A stretch of 64,000 nt of DNA, taken from NCBI GenBank assembly GCA_020636105.1, contig JACJYL010000002.1:1116001-1180000 (forward strand), written 5' to 3'. A model generated the notes under the pieces. The model was not told where the DNA came from. It searched no databases and saw only the letters and a program-made list of their open reading frames with translations. The translations under genes were made by a program, and so were the position numbers. Positions 8,889 through 16,965 of the stretch are shown here, piece after piece (positions within the stretch are counted from its first letter, which is position 1; each line of letters opens with the position of its first letter). Source of the DNA: Lewinellaceae bacterium (GTDB lineage: Bacteria; Bacteroidota; Bacteroidia; Chitinophagales; Saprospiraceae).

Positions 8889-9997
8889 AAAAAGTGATCC
8901 GGATAATAGTCTTTCTGTTTCTTGGCATTCCCTTTACCGTTTTGGGTCAGACAGGTATAGACGAGGATTGTTATGAATTGCTGCAGAAGGCCAGACATGA
9001 TTTAGAGATCGGGAAGATCGAACGCGTCGAAGAACGGGTCAAGGGATGTCTGAGGAGAAAGGATCTTTCGAGCGATCTGCGGGTTCAGATCCTTGAATTG
9101 CTTATTGAAACCTCCCTTTTCCTCGAGGAGGATGAAAAAGCAGAAAAATATTACAAAGACCTCAAATTCATCGATCCCTTTGCCACCCTTGACTATAATA
9201 TACCTGAAACGAAGTACCTGCAGGAAAAATTCGAAACCTATCCCTCCACCACCTATAGCTTTTTTGCGGGAGGCTCGCCTAATTTAAAGGGTATCGCCAT
9301 GGATGGAACTCCTGAAGGGGTTGGTCTCCTCGACCTGAACCTAAAAAGAGAAAGAGGCGACCTTTTCGGTTGGTTCGCTGGTGTTGAAGCAGCTTTTAAC
9401 ATCAACAACTCTCGCTGGGATGCCAGTATCGGGTACACTTTTCATAAAAATTACCTCCATTATTCTGCCGACCTTGAAAATGCCTTATTCGATGCCGGGA
9501 CAGGGGAACGCGGACCGGCCACCCTTTCGTTCACGGAACAGGTTCACTGGTCACAAGTGGCCCTTGGCCTCGTTTACCAGTTCAAAAAAAGGGACAGGTT
9601 TGAAAAAATTATCTCCCCCTGCGTTTTCATCAAACTCGGAGGCATGTATGCCCATAATAATGCTTCAAAAATCACCTCTCCTGTTATTGATTTCCCCATT
9701 CAGGATGTTTTAAAAACCCGCGATGCTTTTGAGACCGGCCCTTTAAGGAATGATTTTCTTCTGTCGGCCAAAGTTGGAGGAGCAGTAAGAGTACGCCTCT
9801 ACCGCCATTTTTTTGCACAAGGCGGGGTGGTTTATCACCGGGTACTGACCAATATGGCCAAAGGGGACTCGGCCAATGCCACCTACAACAACCTGGTCAC
9901 CAATTTTAACTTCCAGGACGACGAGTTCACGGCGCATCAATTGGGCTTTTTTGCCGGCTTCGGATATTATCTGTTTAAAACGAAAAAGATAAAATAA
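8885..9997 (+). CDS. exported TPR/outer-membrane beta-barrel-like protein
   Basis: The ATG at 8885 overlaps the WD40 gene stop (ATGA), so translation is probably coupled; a TTG nine bases upstream is less likely. A signal peptide is clear (residues 1-21, ending VLGQ). Residues 22-115 are helical and TPR-like, ending IDPFATLDYNIPETKYLQEK, a style seen ahead of Bacteroidota outer-membrane proteins where it precedes the barrel. From about 120 on, alternating amphipathic strands rich in Gly/Tyr/Phe (SFFAGGSP, WFAGVEAAFNI, ASIGYTFHKNYLHYSADL, VALGLVYQFKKRDRFEK, FFAGFGYYLF) point to an 8-12-stranded barrel. Exact family not recognised. Its place in the operon suggests an envelope role connected to the sensor/effector genes. 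Confidence 0.7.
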   Translation: MKKVIRIIVFLFLGIPFTVLGQTGIDEDCYELLQKARHDLEIGKIERVEERVKGCLRRKDLSSDLRVQILELLIETSLFLEEDEKAEKYYKDLKFIDPFATLDYNIPETKYLQEKFETYPSTTYSFFAGGSPNLKGIAMDGTPEGVGLLDLNLKRERGDLFGWFAGVEAAFNINNSRWDASIGYTFHKNYLHYSADLENALFDAGTGERGPATLSFTEQVHWSQVALGLVYQFKKRDRFEKIISPCVFIKLGGMYAHNNASKITSPVIDFPIQDVLKTRDAFETGPLRNDFLLSAKVGGAVRVRLYRHFFAQGGVVYHRVLTNMAKGDSANATYNNLVTNFNFQDDEFTAHQLGFFAGFGYYLFKTKKIK

Positions 9998-10995
9998 TGT
10001 CAAAACGTATTTTTGCCTCCATAACATTCCTTGTCCTGTTCCTCCAATATTCACCGATCATGGCCCAACAAATTTACGGAAACAATCCCCTGGTTCATAC
10101 ATACTCCATTGTCGCCATAGACCGGGAGACCGGTGAGATGGGCGTCGCGGTGCAATCCCACTGGTTCTCCGTCGGCTCCATCGTGATCTGGGGGGAAGCC
10201 GGAGTAGGAGTCATAGCCACCCAGTCTTTTGTCAATCCTGCTTATGGTCCCAACGGGCTTGAGTTGATGAAGATGGGCTTTTCTGCTGAAGAAGCACTGG
10301 AGATGTTACTCAAAAAAGACGAGGGCCGTGAAGTTCGCCAGGTAGCTTTCCTGGATGCCGGCGGAAATGTATCCACCCATACCGGCACCGGTTGCATCGA
10401 CTTTGCCGGATCACAACAAGGCGACGGATATTCCGTCCAGGCCAATCTGATGGCCAGCGATCAGGTGTGGCCCATGATGGCCAAAGCCTATGAAGGTTCA
10501 AAAGGCAAACCCCTGGCGGAAAGACTCATCATTGCTTTGGAAGCGACCCAGGCCGCTGGCGGTGACCTGCGCGGCAAACAATCGGCAGCCATTCTCGTGG
10601 TGGCCCCCGAATCCACCGGCCAATCGTGGGTGGATCGCCTCATCGATCTAAGGGTGGAGGACCACCCTACCCCGGTAAAGGAACTCCGCCGACTCCTGAA
10701 AGTCCATACGGCCTATACCCATATGAACAACGGTGACTTGGCCATCGAACACGGCGACGTCCCCAAAGCCCTCGAAGAATACAGCACGGCCGAAGCCATG
10801 TTTCCCGATAATATCGAAATGAAATACTGGCATGCCGTCAGCCTGGCCAACCTGGGTAAAATGGAAGATGCCCTCCCTATCTTCGCCTCCTGCTTCAAAG
10901 CCAGTGACAACTGGAAAACGGTGACGCGGCACATTGTAAAAAACGGGATGCTGGCCGTTTCAGTGGAAGACCTGAAGCGGATTTTGAAGGAATAA
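9997..10995 (+). CDS. DUF1028 (Ntn-hydrolase-like) protein with TPR tail
   Basis: The start codon overlaps the stop of the preceding gene (TAATG at 9995-9999), so the two are translationally coupled. A signal peptide (residues 1-24, ending PIMAQQ) indicates export. Residues 33-240 match DUF1028, an Ntn-hydrolase-like family of unknown substrate: HTYSIVAIDRETGEMGVAVQ, GVIATQSFVNPAYGPNGLEL, THTGTGC and GYSVQANLM are visible. Family members are about 220 residues; this one has an extra C-terminal segment with at least one TPR pair (about 245-332, HGDVPKALEEYSTAEAMFPD). It is the last gene of the CHAT/STAND run; the next gene is convergent, 6 bp away. Confidence 0.85.
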   Translation: MSKRIFASITFLVLFLQYSPIMAQQIYGNNPLVHTYSIVAIDRETGEMGVAVQSHWFSVGSIVIWGEAGVGVIATQSFVNPAYGPNGLELMKMGFSAEEALEMLLKKDEGREVRQVAFLDAGGNVSTHTGTGCIDFAGSQQGDGYSVQANLMASDQVWPMMAKAYEGSKGKPLAERLIIALEATQAAGGDLRGKQSAAILVVAPESTGQSWVDRLIDLRVEDHPTPVKELRRLLKVHTAYTHMNNGDLAIEHGDVPKALEEYSTAEAMFPDNIEMKYWHAVSLANLGKMEDALPIFASCFKASDNWKTVTRHIVKNGMLAVSVEDLKRILKE

Positions 10996-11001
10996 TAAAC
11001 T

Positions 11002-11568
11002 TTACTCCTCCTTCAAAAACTCATCTGTAAAGTGGGCCTTGCCTTTGGGTTTGGAAAATTTTTCTTCATTAAAGGATTGGGATCCGCCTTTGGGAATGGA
11101 CAGGCTTTGCCATGCTGTTCCACAGATCATTTTGCCTAGAAAGACGATCTGGCCGACATGGTAAGCATAATGAGCCAACTGGCGGTTGATGGCTTCGGTG
11201 ACCGTATGTCCCTGGTTGCGGATGTAGATGATTTTGCCGAGGTCTTCGTCCGTCAGCGGATCAATGGCTTGAAAAAGACAATCCCAGCCTTCGTTCCATT
11301 GCTGTTCCATTTCCTTCCGGCTACGGATATCAGCCTCGAATTCTTCCTCTCTTTTTCGCCATTGCTTTTCGCCATCGGCCGTCAGGAAATCCGTCCATCT
11401 GGAAAGCATATTGCCCCACATATGTTTGACGATAATGGCAATGCTGTTGCTGTCGTCATTGTATTGCCAGAAGAGTTTATCGTCAGGTACCTGGATCATG
11501 GTTTTGGTTCCCAGCATTTTGTAGTATTCAAATTGTTTGCGGATGCTGGTAAAGTAAGCATTTTGCAT
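11002..11568 (-). CDS. DinB/DUF1572-type four-helix protein
   Basis: The ATG at 11568 (MQNAYFTSIRKQFEYYK) fits the family start; an in-frame extension to 11634 would read through a repetitive leader and is not favoured. The product has 188 residues. Features of the DUF1572 branch of the DinB/YfiT superfamily are visible: SIAIIVKHMWGNMLSRWTDF near residue 50, and INRQLAHYAYHVGQIVFLGK near residue 140. Three His residues (in VKHMWG, LAHYAYH) would form the metal site. Substrate and reaction are unknown; members are small-molecule thiol- or metal-dependent transferases or stress proteins. Not part of an evident operon. Confidence 0.8.
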   Translation of the reverse strand: MQNAYFTSIRKQFEYYKMLGTKTMIQVPDDKLFWQYNDDSNSIAIIVKHMWGNMLSRWTDFLTADGEKQWRKREEEFEADIRSRKEMEQQWNEGWDCLFQAIDPLTDEDLGKIIYIRNQGHTVTEAINRQLAHYAYHVGQIVFLGKMICGTAWQSLSIPKGGSQSFNEEKFSKPKGKAHFTDEFLKEE

Positions 11569-11630
11569 GGTTTGAGTGTTTTTGTTCAAATGGAGCTTCA
11601 CGACATCAGTACCGTCAGGTCGGGGTTGTT

Positions 11631-11670
11631 TCAATCTTCCTCAATCTCTTTCAATCTCCCTCAATCTTCT
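11631..11670. repeat. 10-bp tandem repeat TCAATCTNNN
   Basis: Four exact-length 10-bp units, TCAATCTTCC, TCAATCTCTT, TCAATCTCCC and TCAATCTTCT, lie upstream of the DinB-like gene. A relative of the same repeat occurs at 18973-19005. Confidence 0.85.
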
Positions 11671-11734
11671 TCAAGGTATGCCGCCAACTTACGCCAAGGG
11701 TTTTATTTTTGAAACAAAAATTAAAAAAAAAAGA

Positions 11735-13030
11735 TCAATTCGGCAAGGCAGAACCGTTTACGTCACCGATTTTTATGGCGATGAAATTTACATTCAATTG
11801 ATCCGCAGAAGAATTATTAATATGTATCACCTCAGGAAAAGCCTCTGCCCAAGGAAAATTTGGATCTGGAAAAACATAACTTGCATCGACAAAACGCCAG
11901 GAATTGTTTTCGGGAAATTCATCATAAATACCCAAAATGAGTTTCCGTAGCTGGATGATGTCTAAAATCGAAACATGTCCTGAATGATTCACATCCGCCG
12001 CTATTATTTTATAAGGAGAGTCTAATGTTTGTAAACCCAATATGTGTTTTTGAATCAACACAGCATCAAAGGTGGAAACCCCGTTATTGGGATTTCCATT
12101 AAAGGAAGGGGAAATGGTCAATTCTTCTCCAAAATAAATATTATACATATAATAACTCCCATCCGTTGCCGTAAAACTAACCTGTTCAGCTTCATTGGTA
12201 AGAACCACTTTGACATTCCCCACCCCTTCATCATCTTCTGTTCCTATGAACCCAGCAATAACAGGATCCCCTTCTGTAACACAAGTGGGCCAAATTTGAA
12301 GAAAAACGTATAACTCACAGGAGCTGTAATTGGGTCCGCCAAGCATTCCATCTGGCTGAAGGGCATAAGGATTGAAAGTATTATCCCAGATAAAAACAGT
12401 TAGTGATATTGTCGATTCGTCGTTACAATCAAAAAAGATACTGTCCTGTTCCATGGAAGGAATATCCTCCCCTGAAATGATTTCACTTGTTCTATGGATA
12501 GAATAGGTCAGCGGTTCAGAACAATAATCTAATGCATTTGTGACAAAACTTGAAGCAAAAACCAAAATACCGCAACAATTGACATTGGATTGGGGCATCA
12601 GGGTAACGGCAAGCCCGTTTACACACTCCAACACAGGCGCCACACAATCCACCACACTAAAACTCACATCCGCCACCAGGGTATCCACCCCACGGATCGC
12701 CGTCACCTCAAAAGTATATTGACCTATGGGATAATTTCCTGAAATAAAATAACCGGGGTACACACCACTCAACGAGCCATACAAGTCTTCTCCTGGCATC
12801 GCTCCGTTTACGGACAGTTGATGCGTAACCGTCAGGCCTTCCGTTTCATTGGCCGAAAGGCTGAAAGGAAAACTGACCACTCCGGTACACCCTAAAGTGT
12901 CAAAACTGCAGATGCTTTCCAATGGGGTGTAATTGATGTTGAGGTTTTGACCGTAGAAAGTCGTTTGCGACAGGAAAAGGCCGGCCATCAAAAGCTGAAT
13001 TTTAAAAATTGGGAGAGTCGTTTTGTTCAT
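11735..13030 (-). CDS. exported dockerin-like surface protein
   Basis: The ATG at 13030 gives a signal peptide (ending FLSQTTFYGQ); the in-frame extension to 13093 would overlap the upstream gene and is not used. After an Ig-like N-terminal half with several Cys residues there is a carboxypeptidase-regulatory-like segment (VVLTNEAEQVSFTATDGSYY) and then a dockerin type I-like module: NPNNGVSTFDAVLIQKHILG and ADVNHSGHVSILDIIQLRKL, each with Asp/Asn calcium-loop residues. The protein ends abruptly at AIKIGDVNGSALPN and has no T9SS tail. The gene directly upstream (31 bp) has the same C-terminal module, so the two are paralogues at their ends and probably co-transcribed. Ligand unknown; attachment to a cohesin-like partner is only a guess. 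Confidence 0.75.
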   Translation of the reverse strand: MNKTTLPIFKIQLLMAGLFLSQTTFYGQNLNINYTPLESICSFDTLGCTGVVSFPFSLSANETEGLTVTHQLSVNGAMPGEDLYGSLSGVYPGYFISGNYPIGQYTFEVTAIRGVDTLVADVSFSVVDCVAPVLECVNGLAVTLMPQSNVNCCGILVFASSFVTNALDYCSEPLTYSIHRTSEIISGEDIPSMEQDSIFFDCNDESTISLTVFIWDNTFNPYALQPDGMLGGPNYSSCELYVFLQIWPTCVTEGDPVIAGFIGTEDDEGVGNVKVVLTNEAEQVSFTATDGSYYMYNIYFGEELTISPSFNGNPNNGVSTFDAVLIQKHILGLQTLDSPYKIIAADVNHSGHVSILDIIQLRKLILGIYDEFPENNSWRFVDASYVFPDPNFPWAEAFPEVIHINNSSADQLNVNFIAIKIGDVNGSALPN

Positions 13031-13061
13031 GGGATATAGTTTACAATTTGATAAAAAAAGA

Positions 13062-13658
13062 TCAGTTCGGTACCGCGGAACCATTGACGTCACCGATTTT
13101 TATGGCAATGTAGTTAATTTCCACATTACCCTGGAGGTTTCCAATATTGACCACCTCCGGGTATTCTCCGGGATTTCCGGGATCTGTAAAAATATAATCC
13201 GCATCAACAAACCGCCAGGAAGTATTGGAAGGAAAACCCTCTTCCATTCCGGTAAAGACCGTCTGAAGGTCAAGCAGATCTGCCTCGGTGATTATGCCGT
13301 TATGATCCACATCGGCTGCGATCAATTGATAAGGGGAATTAAAGGGGGCTTGCCCAAGTATATGTTTGGAAATGAGCAACAGATCAAAAGTAGAAACGCC
13401 ATTTAATACATCACCATTCATACTCACCGAAAGCTCACAGGCACTTCCTTCCGGAATTCCTTCAAATACAAAAATCCCGGCGGCATTCGTTTCAGTGACA
13501 AAACCTGATGCACAGGACAGCGTGACGACCACTCCCTCCATGGGTTCATCATTCACGTTGGCAATCGTTCCAAATATAGTTTGACAAAAAATGGCGGAAG
13601 AATGGATAAATAACAGACACAAAAGTCCCCAAAGTGGTTTTAGGTTGGTTGAATTCAT
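13062..13658 (-). CDS. small exported protein, carboxypeptidase-regulatory-like plus dockerin-like module
   Basis: The ATG at 13658 (MNSTNLKPLWGLLCLLF) starts a signal peptide and lies 25 bp downstream of a good promoter; the longer frame to 13844 lacks a signal and crosses that promoter. The product has 198 residues: a signal peptide, a short CarboxypepD_reg-like domain (IFGTIANVNDEPMEGVVVTL, then AAGIFVFEGIPEGS), and a dockerin-like module with DVLNGVSTFDLLLISKHILG and AADVDHNGIITEADLLDLQT. It ends NYIAIKIGDVNGSAVPN, nearly identical to the end of the next gene. No T9SS sorting domain is present. First gene of a two-gene unit. Confidence 0.75.
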   Translation of the reverse strand: MNSTNLKPLWGLLCLLFIHSSAIFCQTIFGTIANVNDEPMEGVVVTLSCASGFVTETNAAGIFVFEGIPEGSACELSVSMNGDVLNGVSTFDLLLISKHILGQAPFNSPYQLIAADVDHNGIITEADLLDLQTVFTGMEEGFPSNTSWRFVDADYIFTDPGNPGEYPEVVNIGNLQGNVEINYIAIKIGDVNGSAVPN

Positions 13659-13682
13659 GAGATTTGAATTTAAAGTTATTAC

Positions 13683-13714
13683 CAAATATACGGTTCTTTG
13701 AGCATATTCGCAAA
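13683..13714 (-). promoter_or_regulatory. Bacteroidota-type promoter for the dockerin-like pair
   Basis: Read on the minus strand, TTTG (13711-13714) is followed after 20 bp by TATATTTG (13683-13690), matching the TTTG-N19/20-TAnnTTTG consensus. The start codon of the first dockerin-like gene is 25 bp downstream. Confidence 0.65.
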
Positions 13715-13951
13715 CATGTTGTTTGGGCAGCATGGACGTAAAATGGGGGTAATATGATTTGAGTTTGATTTCTTTTTTAATTTGAGATACCAGATTCCGG
13801 AGGCGAAGATCCCTCATTCCTGTCTCCCAAATTACCAACTGCACATACGGGCTTCATTTTTTGGAGCGATTTTTTGTAAGAATTGATCTTTGGTCTATCT
13901 TGGGTGGCATTTCCGTGCAAAACCATTTTTCCTCAATTACAAATCATAAAA

Positions 13952-16792
13952 ATGCAATCATTCTACACTTCAATTAAAACGGCATTGTTCGTCCTGCTGG
14001 CCGTACAACTCAGTGCACAAATTTCTTTTACCAACCGGAACGACCTGCTCACCAACAGCAATTTTCACAGTGGTGTGGGGATCGCTGTACTGGACATGAA
14101 TAACGACGGACTCGATGACATCGCCCGTATGGATAACGGGCATACGGTTGAAATCCAGCACCAGCTTCCCGGAGGAAATGGTTTTTCCAGTTTGTCGGTC
14201 ATGACGGTAAACGGCGGCAGCCAGTGGAGCATGTGTGCCGGTGATGTGGACAATAACGGCTACAACGATATCCTGGCCGGCGGGTATTACGACAAAATCA
14301 AAATACTTAGCGCCAATGACGATGGTACGGCTTATACCAACCAGTTTGCGCCCGGAGCCAATATTTTCGCACAGTGCTCCAATATGGCCGACATCAACAA
14401 TGATGGCTTTCTCGATCTTTTTGTTTGTCACGATGACGGGGAAAGCCGCATTTGGGCCAATAATGGAGATGGAACTTTTTCCGAAGCAGACTACTGGATC
14501 GATATGACGACTACTCCTGCTTCCGACAATTCCGGGAACTACGGCAGCATCTGGACCGATTTTGATAATGATGGCGACATCGATCTGTACATTGCCAAAT
14601 GCCGGGGTGGTGTAAGCGACCCTACGGACCCGCGTCGTATCAACGCCCTTTTTGTGAACGACGGCAACAATAATTATACCGAGGCCGCTGAAACATACGG
14701 TCTCAAGATCGGTGCCCAATCCTGGACGGCGGACTTCAATGATATTGACAATGACGGTGACCTCGACTGTTTTGTCACCAACCACGATGTATCCAATATG
14801 CTGCTGGAAAATGACGGTACCGGCCATTTTACAGACATCTCCGTAACGGCAGGTATCAATGGTACAGGGGGATTTCCCATTCAGGGGGTCATGCGTGATT
14901 TTGACAACGATGGCTTTGTGGATATTATGATCGCCGGAGGTTCTCATCAATTGTATCGCAACAACGGGGACAAGACTTTTTCCCTCGTCAATGGATTATT
15001 CGATAATAACGACATGGAATCCTACGGCATCGGGGATCTGAACAATGACGGTTACCTCGACATTTATGGCGGTTATGCCCAAATTTATACCAACCCTTCC
15101 AATATTGATGATGTGTTGTGGATCAATAACGGTGGCGACAATCATTACCTTTCGGTTCATCTTTCAGGCAACCAAAGCAATAAAAGCGGGGTAGGTTCCC
15201 GTGTGGAAATCTACGGCAACTGGGGAATCCAGGTGCGTGAAGTAAGATCAGGGGAAAGCTACGGCATTCAAAATTCCATGAATTGCCATTTCGGGCTCGG
15301 GCAAAACGACATGATCGATTCCCTGATCGTGCGCTGGCCTTCAGGAATTGTCGATAAATTTGAAAATGTGGAAGCGAACCAGCTGATCACCGTAAATGAG
15401 AACAATTGCATCAGCCCCAATGCAGAACTGACGGTGGATGGATCAACCACCATTTGTCCGGGGGACAGCACCACCCTGGTGGCTCCGGAAGGATTTTTCT
15501 ACAGTTGGTCCACCGGCGATACCACCCAGACGATCAATGTGACCGACCAGGGAAGTTATAATGTGACCATCGACGACGGTTCCGGGTGTAAAGGCATTTC
15601 TGCTGTCATCAACATCCTTGTCAATCCGGAAATCACCCCTACCATTGCCATGGAAGGAGACCAAACCCTCTGCCAGGGAGAAACCATTACCCTTACTGCC
15701 TCAGAAGCAGAAAGTTATTTATGGTCCAACGGTGAAACCACCCAATCTATCGAAGTATCGGGAGAAGATAGTTATCATGTTACGGTTCCAGGGTTATGTC
15801 AGGATTTCACCTCTCCGGACTTCTATCCCGGGGTAACGGTTTTATATCCTGAGGTTCCTGAAGTGGAAAATGACACGCTTTATGAAATAGGTTCTGCCAC
15901 ATTGACCGCCGTTGGAGACAGCCTTAACTGGTTTGATGCCCTCGGCAATCTGGTCGGTACTGAGAATACCTTTGAAACTCCTGAGCTATTGGAAACCACG
16001 TCTTACTTCGTGACCAACACCCAGACCTTTGAATCCAGCTTCTTTACAGGAATGGAAGCCCCCAATGCCAGCACCCCATACAGTGGTGGCCAATACAACG
16101 GTGAAACGATTTTTGATGCTTTAGAACCTTTCGTCCTCAGAAACGTAACCGTTTATACCGATACCCCGGGGGAACGGATCATTGAACTGCGTAACAGCAA
16201 CGGCGACGTGTTGCAATCCCTCAGTTTCATTGCTGTAGAAGGTGAGCAGATCGTTTCTTTGAATTTTGAAGTACCTGCCGGAGAAGACATGGTTCTTACT
16301 ACCAATACAGAAAAAAACCTGGAAATCTTCGGCACCAATTCCCCCAGATTTCAAAGAAGTAATATGGGGGTTGCTTATCCTTATATTGTAGATGAAGTAT
16401 TGAGTATCAAAAACTCCAACCTGGGCATCGAATACTACTACTATTTCTTCAACTGGGAAATCAAAACCATTGGAAAAATATGCTCCAGCGACGCCGTGGA
16501 GGTTACGGTCGAACTCATTTTGACGGCCACCAATGAAGTAAATGCGCAGGGAAGCCTCACGGTTTCCCCCAATCCTTCCACCGGGCAGTTCACCATTCAG
16601 CTAAAAGAAATACCACAGCAAGGTGACGTAATACATATTTACAACTTTGCAGGGGCCTTGGTACAGACCACCACTGTGCGCGATCAATCACTCTCGCAGA
16701 AAGTTTCCATAAGGAACCCCACCAGCGGCTTTTACCTGGTGGAAGTCGTAAGTGGTAATAAAATTTATACTGGAAAAGTGGTCATTGAATAA
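13952..16792 (+). CDS. T9SS surface protein with FG-GAP/VCBS and ASPIC/UnbV domains
   Basis: The ATG at 13952 starts a signal peptide (ending LLAVQLSAQ); the in-frame codons before it are not needed. In 946 residues: FG-GAP/VCBS-type propeller repeats with calcium-loop motifs (DMNNDGLDDIA, DVDNNGYNDIL, DINNDGFLDLF, DFDNDGDIDLYIA, DLNNDGYLDIYGG) to about residue 390; an ASPIC/UnbV domain (GSRVEIYGNWGIQVREVRSG, then FGLGQNDMIDSLIVRWPSG); two PKD/Ig-like repeats (TICPGDSTTLVAP, TLCQGETITLTASEAESYLW); a further beta domain; and a T9SS type A sorting tail (LTVSPNPSTGQFTI to VVIE). Expected on the cell surface, as an adhesin or polysaccharide-binding protein; ligand unknown. A strong hairpin follows the stop. 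Confidence 0.88.
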   Translation: MQSFYTSIKTALFVLLAVQLSAQISFTNRNDLLTNSNFHSGVGIAVLDMNNDGLDDIARMDNGHTVEIQHQLPGGNGFSSLSVMTVNGGSQWSMCAGDVDNNGYNDILAGGYYDKIKILSANDDGTAYTNQFAPGANIFAQCSNMADINNDGFLDLFVCHDDGESRIWANNGDGTFSEADYWIDMTTTPASDNSGNYGSIWTDFDNDGDIDLYIAKCRGGVSDPTDPRRINALFVNDGNNNYTEAAETYGLKIGAQSWTADFNDIDNDGDLDCFVTNHDVSNMLLENDGTGHFTDISVTAGINGTGGFPIQGVMRDFDNDGFVDIMIAGGSHQLYRNNGDKTFSLVNGLFDNNDMESYGIGDLNNDGYLDIYGGYAQIYTNPSNIDDVLWINNGGDNHYLSVHLSGNQSNKSGVGSRVEIYGNWGIQVREVRSGESYGIQNSMNCHFGLGQNDMIDSLIVRWPSGIVDKFENVEANQLITVNENNCISPNAELTVDGSTTICPGDSTTLVAPEGFFYSWSTGDTTQTINVTDQGSYNVTIDDGSGCKGISAVINILVNPEITPTIAMEGDQTLCQGETITLTASEAESYLWSNGETTQSIEVSGEDSYHVTVPGLCQDFTSPDFYPGVTVLYPEVPEVENDTLYEIGSATLTAVGDSLNWFDALGNLVGTENTFETPELLETTSYFVTNTQTFESSFFTGMEAPNASTPYSGGQYNGETIFDALEPFVLRNVTVYTDTPGERIIELRNSNGDVLQSLSFIAVEGEQIVSLNFEVPAGEDMVLTTNTEKNLEIFGTNSPRFQRSNMGVAYPYIVDEVLSIKNSNLGIEYYYYFFNWEIKTIGKICSSDAVEVTVELILTATNEVNAQGSLTVSPNPSTGQFTIQLKEIPQQGDVIHIYNFAGALVQTTTVRDQSLSQKVSIRNPTSGFYLVEVVSGNKIYTGKVVIE

Positions 16793-16840
16793 GCATTGAA
16801 TACCTTAAAAGGAATTAGCTGCTAATAAAAATGCTGCGAG

Positions 16841-16880
16841 ATACGGGTTGCGGATGGAAAATCCGCAACCCGTATTATTT
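16841..16880 (+). terminator. hairpin terminator
   Basis: A perfect 15-bp stem (16841-16855 with 16861-16875, arm ATACGGGTTGCGGAT) and a 5-nt loop are followed by TATTATTT. It lies between two convergent genes, 49 bp after the stop of the FG-GAP protein, and may also act on the other strand. Confidence 0.65.
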
Positions 16881-16965
16881 AAAAAAATAATGCTCGTCAC
16901 GACATCCTGTCGGCAACGGTAAAGGTGGCGGACTCCTGTCCTCCAGGAAAATACTCAAGGTTGGA

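Noticed and set aside
13970..14950. Long open frame (326 codons) on the minus strand
   Set aside because: It lies wholly antisense to the FG-GAP/ASPIC gene, whose calcium-loop repeats give a biased reverse frame. No motif or signal peptide is visible.
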